Below are positions 49,367 to 56,329 of a stretch of 56,329 nucleotides of DNA, one piece after another. Location of the stretch: NCBI GenBank assembly GCA_027618475.1, contig JAQCEJ010000029.1:1-56329 (forward strand), read 5' to 3'. Positions within the stretch are counted from its first letter, which is position 1. Every line of letters begins with the position of its first letter. This DNA comes from Planctomycetota bacterium (GTDB taxonomy: Bacteria; Planctomycetota; Planctomycetia; Planctomycetales; Planctomycetaceae). The position numbers and the translations under genes are program-made. The notes below the pieces were generated by a model that was not told the origin of the DNA, made no database searches, and was given only the letters and a program-made list of their open reading frames with translations.

Positions 49367-50902
49367 ATGGTTCGGGTTGTTTCGTTATCGGTCTTGTTGG
49401 CGCTGATCGTTTTTCTGGGACTGATGTTTTTTCAGGTCGTTGCCCCGTTTCTGCTCCCGCTGTTTCTGGCCGGAGTGACGGCCGTCCTCTGCCAGCCCTT
49501 GTTCGTTTATTTTCTGCGGCGGACAAAAGAACGGGTCATGGTCTCAGCAGGGGTTACCACGACGGTTGTTCTGCTTGCTATTCTAGTGCCGTTATCGGTG
49601 GGCACAATCATGGCGGCGGCCCAATTGTACGTTCTTTCTCAAGATGCGTTCACACAGACCAACTGGAACCGTTCGCTGGAATGGGTCAAACACGAACTCG
49701 ATTTCGATGCCATTTACAACCGGGCCGAGCCTTATTTATTACCGCTGGTCTTTCCTGACCTGACCGTTCCCGCTCCGAATGTCGACACGAATATTACACC
49801 CGATTTGTCGGACGATGATCCTCCCGTCGAAGCATGGCGACCTTTCGACCCGATCCCCGAAGATACACCGGAAGATGTGCAACTGGCGTTGGAAAAAATC
49901 GAAGAAAACATTGCCAGGCCGATCGTCGAGGTCGAAGTGCAAAAGCGGCTCGACGCCTTCAAAGAACAGTCTCGCACCAATATGCAGAATGCGCTGTTGT
50001 CGCTGTCGCAGCGTACGCTCAACTTTGCCGGAGCGACCGTCAATACAACGCTCGATCTGCTCGGCACGCTGATCACCGGTTTGCTTGGTTTCATCATGTT
50101 TGCCATTGCTCTTTTCTTTTTTCTGGCCGATGGTCCGAAGATGCTGACCACCATGCAGGAACTGATTCCGGTCCATAAAGAGTATCAACGCGAACTCTGG
50201 ACGAAATTCGAGAGCGTCATTCGAGCGGTCGTGCTGGCAACGTTCATGTCGGCCATCTGTCAGGGACTGCTGACGGCGCTGGCGCTTTATCTCTCGGGGT
50301 TTCGACATTTCTTCATCATCTGGCTGCTCGCAACCGCCTCGTCGCTCATTCCTCTGGCCGGGAACTGGATCGTCTGGGGACCGTGTGCCGTCTGGCTGGC
50401 GTACAGCGGTTCGTGGGGAACGGCGGTGGCGTTGGCCCTCTTCGGTATTCTGGTCATCAGCACCATCGATAACGTCATCAAAACGTATGTTCTGCAGAGT
50501 GACGCCAAGCTGCATCCGTTGCTGGCGTTCGTGAGTGTGCTGGGGGGTCTTAAAGCGATGGGGCTTGCGGGTATTTTCGTCGCTCCGGTTGTCGCCTCGT
50601 GCCTGCATGCCCTCGTGAAAATCTTCAACGCCGAACTCAAGGCGTTCTCGAAACAGAAATTCGGCGCACAAACGGAAATCGAATCATCGTCGCTGCTGCA
50701 TGCCGAATTCGGCGAGCCGGAGCCTGACAATGCGACGTCGGACGATGCGATAGCCGCGACGATCACCGAAACGCAACCCCCCTCTTCGTCGAATCAAGAA
50801 TCGCCGTCGAATCCCCAGCCACCCGCCGCAAACCGCTCTCAAAAGCCGCCACAGGCCACGGTGAAGCAGAGTAAGACGCGCAGTCGACGTCGCAAGAAGT
50901 GA
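49367..50902 (+). CDS. AI-2E family transporter (YdiK/PerM-like permease)
   Basis: A 511-residue permease with a cluster of membrane segments at about 1-35 and 55-90, a long hydrophilic insert (about 95-215), then more membrane segments to about 425. The family features LLGFIMFAIALFFFLADG and GFRHFFIIWLLATASSLIPLAGNWIVWGP, and DNVIKTYVLQSDAKLHPLLAFVSVLGGLKAMGLAGIF near residue 365, are clear. The C-terminal 80 residues are polar and end in a very basic tail. Members have been linked to export of AI-2 or to Na/H exchange, so the substrate is uncertain. A GGAGGACC site precedes the ATG. It converges with metH. Confidence 0.88.
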   Translation: MVRVVSLSVLLALIVFLGLMFFQVVAPFLLPLFLAGVTAVLCQPLFVYFLRRTKERVMVSAGVTTTVVLLAILVPLSVGTIMAAAQLYVLSQDAFTQTNWNRSLEWVKHELDFDAIYNRAEPYLLPLVFPDLTVPAPNVDTNITPDLSDDDPPVEAWRPFDPIPEDTPEDVQLALEKIEENIARPIVEVEVQKRLDAFKEQSRTNMQNALLSLSQRTLNFAGATVNTTLDLLGTLITGLLGFIMFAIALFFFLADGPKMLTTMQELIPVHKEYQRELWTKFESVIRAVVLATFMSAICQGLLTALALYLSGFRHFFIIWLLATASSLIPLAGNWIVWGPCAVWLAYSGSWGTAVALALFGILVISTIDNVIKTYVLQSDAKLHPLLAFVSVLGGLKAMGLAGIFVAPVVASCLHALVKIFNAELKAFSKQKFGAQTEIESSSLLHAEFGEPEPDNATSDDAIAATITETQPPSSSNQESPSNPQPPAANRSQKPPQATVKQSKTRSRRRKK

Positions 50903-51066
50903 GTCCAGTTCTTTTGGGCCACGCTGATTCGTCTGGATATGGTGCGATTCCGATCGGCATGCAACCCAACACCTCACCGACATCGCAGGGATCTATCGAG
51001 CGAGCATCAATAAGATTTACACCGTTTCGTCGTTCTAAGGAATGGCCCGGTGATCGGAAACGATGT

Positions 51067-54000
51067 CTACGGCTCGTACCCCAAATTCGGTCCCAGCCAG
51101 CGTTCGACTTCGGCGATCGTCATTCCTGTGCGCTGGGCATATGACTCGACTTGATCTTGCGTGATGCGGTCGACCGAAAAATATCGTGCCTCGGGATGGG
51201 CGAAGTACAAACCGCTGACGGATGCCGCCGGGTACATCGCGTACGATTCGGTGAGATGAATGCCGGTTTTTTTCTCGGCGTCCAGAATCTCAAAGAGCGT
51301 TTTCTTCGGGGTGTGGTCGGGACAGGCGGGATAACCAAACGCGGGGCGAATCCCTCTGTATTTTTCGTCGATCAACTCGTCGGGCGACAATTCTTCGTCG
51401 AGGCCGTAACCCCATTCGTTTCTCACGCGGGCGTGCAACATCTCGGCGAACGCCTCGGCGAGTCGGTCGGCGAGTGCCTTCACCAGAATCGCGTTGTAAT
51501 CGTCGTGATGTGTTTCGAACTCTTTGACGAATTCATCGCAACCCAGGCCGGTTGTGACGGCAAAGGCTCCGATAAAATCGGACCGCCCGCTCTCGACTGG
51601 GGCGATGTAATCGGCAAGCGAACGAAAGTCTTTTTGTCCCTTACGTTCCCATTGCTGACGGAGCATCGGAAAACGGGCGAACTCGTTATTATGCGTCTCG
51701 TCGGTATACAATATAACGTCATCACCGTCGCTGGCGGCGGGCCAGAAGCCATAGATCCCCTTCGCGTTGAGACGCTTCTCGGCGATGATCTGCTTGAGCA
51801 ACGTCTGTGCGTCGTCGAACAGTTTTTTCGCTTCGGGACCGACGTGCGGGTCTTCGAAGATTCGCGGATACTTGCCGCGAAGTTCCCACGTGGCAAAGAA
51901 CGGCGACCAGTCGATATAGGGGACGATCTCTGCGAGCGGTGGATTGATCTCGCGTAATCCGAGGAACTCCGGTTTGTCGATACGGACGGTCTGCCAGTCG
52001 GTTGAAAACCGTCTCGCCAATGCCTCGGCATAGGGTGTGAGCGTCTTTTGTTGCCGATCGGCGAAACTCTTGCGGTCTTTCTCTTGCCACGCGAGGTTCT
52101 CTTCGACGAACTTCGCTTTGCGTTCGGGATTCAGCAGCTGCTCGACCACCGGAACAGAAACCGACGCATCGAGCACATGCACCGTCGGCTCGTCGTACGA
52201 CGGGGCGATTTTCACCGACGTATGTTTCGAACTCGTCGTCGCTCCGCCAATGAGCAGAGGTATCTTGAGATGATTGCGCTGCATCTCGCGGGCGACGTGC
52301 ACCATCTCGTCGAGTGACGGCGTGATCAAGCCGCTCAAACCGATGATGTCGGCTTTCTTGTCGGCCGCGACTTCGAGGATTTTTTCACAGGGAACCATCA
52401 CGCCGAGATCGATGACTTCGAAATTGTTGCAGCGGAGCACGATGCCGACGATGTTCTTGCCGATGTCGTGTACGTCACCTTTGACGGTCGCCATCACAAT
52501 CGTCGCGCGGGAGCCACTGTTTCCGGCCGCCTCGGCTTCCATATACGGCGTGAGCCACGCCACCGCCTTTTTCATCACGCGGGCGCTTTTGACGACCTGC
52601 GGAAGGAACATTTTCCCTGCCCCGAACAGTTCGCCGACGATTCCCATCCCGTCCATCAGCGGGCCTTGAATGACATCGAGCGGCCGTGGATATTTTTGCC
52701 GTGCTTCTTCGGTATCTTCATCGATGTAATCGGTGACTCCTTTGAGCAGTGCATGTTTCAGTCGTTCTTCGACCGGGGCATTGCGCCATTCGGCGATCGT
52801 TTTGGTTTCTTCCGCCGACTGCCCCAAGGCCTTCAGGCGTTCGGACAATTCTATCAGCCGTTCGGTCGCATCGGGCCGGCGATTGAGCAGCACGTCTTCG
52901 ACATGTTCTTTCAGAACGGGTTCGATTTCTTCGTAGACGGCGAGTTGCCCGGCGTTGACGATCCCCATGTCGAGACCAGCGTCGATGGCGTGATATAAAA
53001 ACGCCGCATTCATCGCTTCGCGAACGACGTCGTTGCCGCGAAATGAGAACGAGACGTTGCTCACGCCGCCGGAGGTTTTCGCATCGGGACAGAGTGTCTT
53101 GAGTTGCCGAACCGATTCAAAAAAGGCATTCGCATAGTCGGAGTGTTCTTCGATGCCGGTGCCGACGGTAAGAATGTTCGTGTCGAAGATGATGTCTTCG
53201 GGGCGGATCCCCGCTTCTTTCGTGAGCAGGTCGTAAGCCCGCTTGCAGATGGCGACCTTGCGGTCGGCTTCGACGGCCTGTCCTTCTTCGTCGAAGGCCA
53301 TCACGACGACGGCTGCGCCGAGCCGACGGGCTTCTTTAGCCTGTTCGAGAAATTTCTCGGGCCCTTCCTTCATGCTGATCGAATTAACGATGCACTTCCC
53401 CTGCGCGCATTTCAGTCCGGCGACGATCACTTCGAACTTCGAACTGTCGACCATCAACGGAACCGTCGTGAGATCGGGTTCGGCAGCGAGCAGATTCAGG
53501 AACTTCCTCATTGCGGCTTCGCTGTCGATGAGCCCTTCATCCATGTTGACGTCGAGGATGTTGGCCCCTCCCTCGATTTGCTGCTTGGCGACCGACAGGG
53601 CCTCGTCGTAATTTTCCTGTTTGATGAGGCGGGCAAATTTTTTCGATCCGGTGACGTTCGTTCGTTCGCCGACCAAAATGAATGTCGACTCGGGGCGGAT
53701 TTCCAGCCGTTCGGTCCCGCTGTAGTTCGAATAGTGCGGTACGTCTGAAATCTTGTGCGGTTTGAATCCTTGAACCGCTTCGCCGATGGCGCGAATGTGG
53801 GCGGGCGTCGAACCGCAACAGCCGCCGACCATATTCACCCAGCCGTTTTTGGCGAATTCGTGCAGATGCCCGGCCATTTCGGCGGGAGTCATGTCGAATG
53901 TTCCCATTTCGTTCGGCAGGCCGGCATTCGGGTAACAACTGATATAGCGGTCGGCGGTCTGCGAAAGATTTTCGATATACGACCGCATCTGATTCGGTCC

Positions 54001-54792
54001 GACGCCGCAGTTGAGACCGATGCTGAGCATCGGAAAGTGTGAGAGCGACGACCAGAACGCTTCGATCGATTGAGCCGTCAACGTGCGGCCGCCATCGAAG
54101 ATGGTTCCCGAGACCATCACTGGCAGGCGGACGCCGTTGTCTTCGAAGAACCGATCGATGGCGTAGAGGCACGCTTTCATATTCAGCGTGTCGAACGACG
54201 TTTCGGGGAGCAGAATGTCGACCCCTCCTTCGACGAGGCCTTTGATCTGCAACGTATACGCCGCGACGACTTCGTCGAATGTGACGGCTCGTTTGCCGGG
54301 ATCGTTGACGTCGGGGGAGATGCCGAGCGAGCGGTCCATCGGTCCGATACTGCCGGCGACGAAGCGGGGTTTCGATGGATTTTTGCGCGTGAATTCGTCG
54401 GCGGCATTTCGCGCCAACCGGGCGGCGGCGATGTTGATTTCGGTTGTCAGATCGACAAGGTCGAAGCCGCGCAGCGACACGCCGTTGGCGTTGAAGGTAT
54501 CGGTCTCGATGATGTCGGCCCCGGCGTCGAGATACGCGCGGTGAATTTCTTCGATCTTCTGCGGTTGCGTGAGGACGAGGATATCGCAGCAGTTTTTGAG
54601 ATTGGTCGAATGCTCGGCGAATTGCTTTCCGCGAAAGAAGGCTTCGTCGGGATCGCTGGAGAGAATTAAAGCCCCCATCGAGCCGTCGAGAAGGAGAATA
54701 CGCTCGGCGAGAAGTTCTTGAAGGCGGGACGGTGTCTGGTTGATATTAGGCAAAGTCTTTTCCGAATCGGTTGAATGAGTTCGAGATGACAT
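51067..54792 (-). CDS. metH: cobalamin-dependent methionine synthase
   Basis: A 1241-residue enzyme, full length for the B12-dependent family, that moves a methyl group from methyl-tetrahydrofolate to homocysteine. Domain order: homocysteine-binding (about 1-330, with zinc ligands in NCGVGPN and GGCCGST), pterin-binding (from about 365, [16 protein letters not shown]), B12 cap, B12-binding (DVHDIGKN near residue 770 with the cobalt-ligand His, then [13 protein letters not shown]), and the SAM-dependent reactivation domain (about 900-1241, with [18 protein letters not shown]). All key motifs are present. The start at 54792 has GAGGG upstream. It follows metF and has its own promoter. Confidence 0.97.
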   Translation of the reverse strand: MSSRTHSTDSEKTLPNINQTPSRLQELLAERILLLDGSMGALILSSDPDEAFFRGKQFAEHSTNLKNCCDILVLTQPQKIEEIHRAYLDAGADIIETDTFNANGVSLRGFDLVDLTTEINIAAARLARNAADEFTRKNPSKPRFVAGSIGPMDRSLGISPDVNDPGKRAVTFDEVVAAYTLQIKGLVEGGVDILLPETSFDTLNMKACLYAIDRFFEDNGVRLPVMVSGTIFDGGRTLTAQSIEAFWSSLSHFPMLSIGLNCGVGPNQMRSYIENLSQTADRYISCYPNAGLPNEMGTFDMTPAEMAGHLHEFAKNGWVNMVGGCCGSTPAHIRAIGEAVQGFKPHKISDVPHYSNYSGTERLEIRPESTFILVGERTNVTGSKKFARLIKQENYDEALSVAKQQIEGGANILDVNMDEGLIDSEAAMRKFLNLLAAEPDLTTVPLMVDSSKFEVIVAGLKCAQGKCIVNSISMKEGPEKFLEQAKEARRLGAAVVVMAFDEEGQAVEADRKVAICKRAYDLLTKEAGIRPEDIIFDTNILTVGTGIEEHSDYANAFFESVRQLKTLCPDAKTSGGVSNVSFSFRGNDVVREAMNAAFLYHAIDAGLDMGIVNAGQLAVYEEIEPVLKEHVEDVLLNRRPDATERLIELSERLKALGQSAEETKTIAEWRNAPVEERLKHALLKGVTDYIDEDTEEARQKYPRPLDVIQGPLMDGMGIVGELFGAGKMFLPQVVKSARVMKKAVAWLTPYMEAEAAGNSGSRATIVMATVKGDVHDIGKNIVGIVLRCNNFEVIDLGVMVPCEKILEVAADKKADIIGLSGLITPSLDEMVHVAREMQRNHLKIPLLIGGATTSSKHTSVKIAPSYDEPTVHVLDASVSVPVVEQLLNPERKAKFVEENLAWQEKDRKSFADRQQKTLTPYAEALARRFSTDWQTVRIDKPEFLGLREINPPLAEIVPYIDWSPFFATWELRGKYPRIFEDPHVGPEAKKLFDDAQTLLKQIIAEKRLNAKGIYGFWPAASDGDDVILYTDETHNNEFARFPMLRQQWERKGQKDFRSLADYIAPVESGRSDFIGAFAVTTGLGCDEFVKEFETHHDDYNAILVKALADRLAEAFAEMLHARVRNEWGYGLDEELSPDELIDEKYRGIRPAFGYPACPDHTPKKTLFEILDAEKKTGIHLTESYAMYPAASVSGLYFAHPEARYFSVDRITQDQVESYAQRTGMTIAEVERWLGPNLGYEP

Positions 54793-54819
54793 GTTGGCCC
54801 TCGATGTTGAAACCTCTGC

Positions 54820-54848
54820 ATTATAGTGCAATACAGAGACTTACCCAA
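54820..54848 (-). promoter_or_regulatory. predicted promoter of metH
   Basis: TTGGGT (54848-54843) and a consensus TATAAT (54825-54820) are separated by 17 bases. The predicted start near 54813 leaves only about 20 bases before the ATG at 54792, so a leader riboswitch is unlikely for this transcript. Confidence 0.6.
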
Positions 54849-54929
54849 GAGGCCACGTTTTGAGTGAGTGAAAACGGTTCTTTTGGACGAGCATTTTGGG
54901 CTGACAGCAGATGAAATGATCGACACAGT

Positions 54930-54963
54930 GGCGAACGGCAAAGTTCGCCGGCGCGTGACGCGC
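54930..54963 (-). other. stem-loops between metF and metH
   Basis: GGCGAAC/GTTCGCC with a 6-base loop (54930-54949) and GCGCG/CGCGC with a 3-base loop (54951-54963) lie just after the metF stop. They could slow or end the metF transcript, but no T-run follows. Confidence 0.45.
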
Positions 54964-54984
54964 AGCGTCGGACGCACGTCGTCA

Positions 54985-55869
54985 TTACAGGACCGCGGTC
55001 CGTCCCATAGCTTCGAGTATGCGTTCGCACGCCTGCGAGCGATTCAGCGCATAAAAATGAATACCGGGGACACCGGCATCGACCAGTTCACGGCATTGCT
55101 TAATCGCGTGCTCGACGCCGATCTCGAATTGGGCATCCGGGTCGTCTTGCACAGCTTCCAGGCGGCTTGCCAGTTCTTGCGGAATCAAGGCGCCGCACAT
55201 CGCCGTGATCCGTTTGATGCGGGCGAATTCGGTAATCGGCATGATACCGGGGACGATCGGCACGTTAATTCCCGCCTGTCCACAGGCATCGCGGAACTTG
55301 TAGAAGCTGTCGTTACCAAAAAACAACTGCGTGAAGACAGCGTCGGCTCCCTTGTCGACCTTTTCGCGCAGCCGGGTAATATCGATTTCGAGAGATTCGG
55401 CTTCCGGATGTTTCTCGGGATAACCGGCGACGCCGATTCCATTGTCGGCAAACGTTTCACGTATCAGCGACACCAGCTCGTGTGCATAACGAAAACCGCC
55501 GGCAACCGGTTCGAACGACGCCTGCCCCTGAGGAGGGTCGCCCCGCAAGGCCATGATGTTGCCGATTCCCGATTCGCTGGCAAAGTTGAGCCAATTGAGC
55601 AGTTCTTCGCGCGTGCCTCCCATGCAGGTGAAATGTGCCGTAGAAGCGATCTTGTACCGCTTCTGAATCTCGACGCAGAGTTCGACCGTCCGTTTGCTGG
55701 TTGTTCCACCAGCGCCGTATGTGCACGAGACAAAATCCGGCTGATAGACGGCTAGGCGGTCGAGGGTTTCGAAAAGCGCAGAATCTCCCTGGGGAGTTTT
55801 CGGTGGAAAAATCTCGATCGACAGACCCCACGAGGAGCCGCCATAAACATCTTTAATCCGCTGGGGCAT
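54985..55869 (-). CDS. metF: methylenetetrahydrofolate reductase
   Basis: A 294-residue TIM-barrel flavoprotein that makes methyl-tetrahydrofolate, the methyl donor for Met[12 protein letters not shown] at the N-terminus carries the catalytic Glu, followed by [69 protein letters not shown] and [15 protein letters not shown], all standard. The length is normal for the bacterial form. The start at 55869 is chosen for GAGGTGG upstream; the ATG at 55884 overlaps this site. It lies directly before metH on the same strand. Confidence 0.96.
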   Translation of the reverse strand: MPQRIKDVYGGSSWGLSIEIFPPKTPQGDSALFETLDRLAVYQPDFVSCTYGAGGTTSKRTVELCVEIQKRYKIASTAHFTCMGGTREELLNWLNFASESGIGNIMALRGDPPQGQASFEPVAGGFRYAHELVSLIRETFADNGIGVAGYPEKHPEAESLEIDITRLREKVDKGADAVFTQLFFGNDSFYKFRDACGQAGINVPIVPGIMPITEFARIKRITAMCGALIPQELASRLEAVQDDPDAQFEIGVEHAIKQCRELVDAGVPGIHFYALNRSQACERILEAMGRTAVL

Positions 55870-55941
55870 GTAGAGCCACCTCATTTCGACAGTTAGAAAT
55901 TGAAAGTTGCGTAATTCTTTAGCCGACTGAAGTCATCGAGA

Positions 55942-56118
55942 GCCACGAAGAAGAATGGCCGCAAAAAAACGCAAAAGTCGCACAACAAGTCATGTTCACT
56001 CTCCGCGATCTCTGCGTTTCCATGAATTTCAAAGCTGATGACTTGAAACGCAGAGATCGCAGAGTTCAGACAAGATTGGGTTTCATCTGCTCGGTTATTT
56101 TCTCGGTGTCTCTGTGGT
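55942..56118 (+). repeat. foldback intergenic element with CTCTGCGATCTCTGCG arms
   Basis: Bases 56001-56020 and 56045-56064 form an inverted repeat with 19 of 20 pairs around a 24-base loop. To its left is an AATGGCCGCAAAAAA unit (55954-55969) shared with the element at 26.99 kb, and to its right a CTCGGTGTCTCTGTGG unit. The 460-base end of the window from 55870 has no gene that I can support. Confidence 0.65.
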
Positions 56119-56329
56119 AAAAAAATGCGTTTTCTTGTTGACGGCTTAGCGCCTATGCATGAAACGGTCGTCTAACCGATCCGAGTGCACTGCATTCGGC
56201 TAAATTGTTACAAAGTTGCCGCTCCATCTTAGTTAAACCGGCAGTCGTCAACAACCGCTTGCTTTCGCCTGGTCAGGGGGATCGGGTATAACACAATGGG
56301 TCGGGTGGCGGGGGCGCACCGCAGGAAGC

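Noticed and set aside
54793-54984. Possible SAM or SAH riboswitch upstream of metH
   Set aside because: A segment reading GACGCTGCGCG on the minus strand superficially resembles part of an SAH aptamer, but the conserved partner segments are missing and the best promoter lies downstream of it.

Overview
The window looks like a chromosomal stretch from a planctomycete (PVC superphylum). The evidence is a DUF1559 prepilin-like protein with a pilin-type N-terminus and an H-X9-DG-type C-terminus, a sulfatase with a C-x-S-R motif, a Tat-signal Gfo/Idh/MocA oxidoreductase, a heparan-acetyltransferase-like membrane protein, an NHL-repeat protein and a double-length UvrA. No rRNA, tRNA or CRISPR array was found. 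Most genes lie on the minus strand.

Left part (1-19 kb): a small one-TM protein, a Bax-inhibitor-1 family protein, a DUF1559 protein, a His-rich secreted protein behind a clear promoter and a 17-bp palindrome, an isoprenylcysteine-methyltransferase-like protein, then a three-gene operon of complex-I antiporter-like subunits (L, M, N order) whose canonical proton-channel residues appear lost. Next come an alpha/beta hydrolase, a TfoX-N protein, a pair made of a ubiquitin-like MoaD/ThiS protein and a BNR beta-propeller, an acyltransferase, an NHL protein, a sulfatase and a TPR membrane protein.

Middle (19-30 kb): a 2340-residue tandem UvrA-UvrA fusion with a C-terminal duplicated unknown domain, an isochorismatase-like hydrolase, a serine/alanine-glyoxylate type aminotransferase, a small membrane protein and a Gfo/Idh/MocA oxidoreductase.

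30.5-43.4 kb: a compact minus-strand phage-derived cluster. It holds portal, prohead protease with scaffold-like tail, decoration-like protein, major capsid, a run of tiny overlapping membrane/lipoprotein genes, head-tail connectors, tail proteins, and finally three sugar-related genes (DUF115/MptE-like, GT2, GT4). No terminase, tape measure, integrase, replication or endolysin gene is seen. The spaces between its genes contain the same dispersed repeats found elsewhere in the chromosome, which argues for long residence or domestication. The last glycosyltransferase is frameshifted and ends inside an inverted-repeat element.

Right part (43.5-56 kb): ftsH, a sugar isomerase-like TIM barrel, a UPF0210 protein with its ACT-domain partner, an AI-2E family permease, and metF-metH for methionine synthesis. 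Several dispersed repeat families occupy the intergenic spaces, including three exactly 90-bp copies of one palindromic element at 3.6, 38.5 and 47.0 kb plus a decayed fourth at 48.6 kb.
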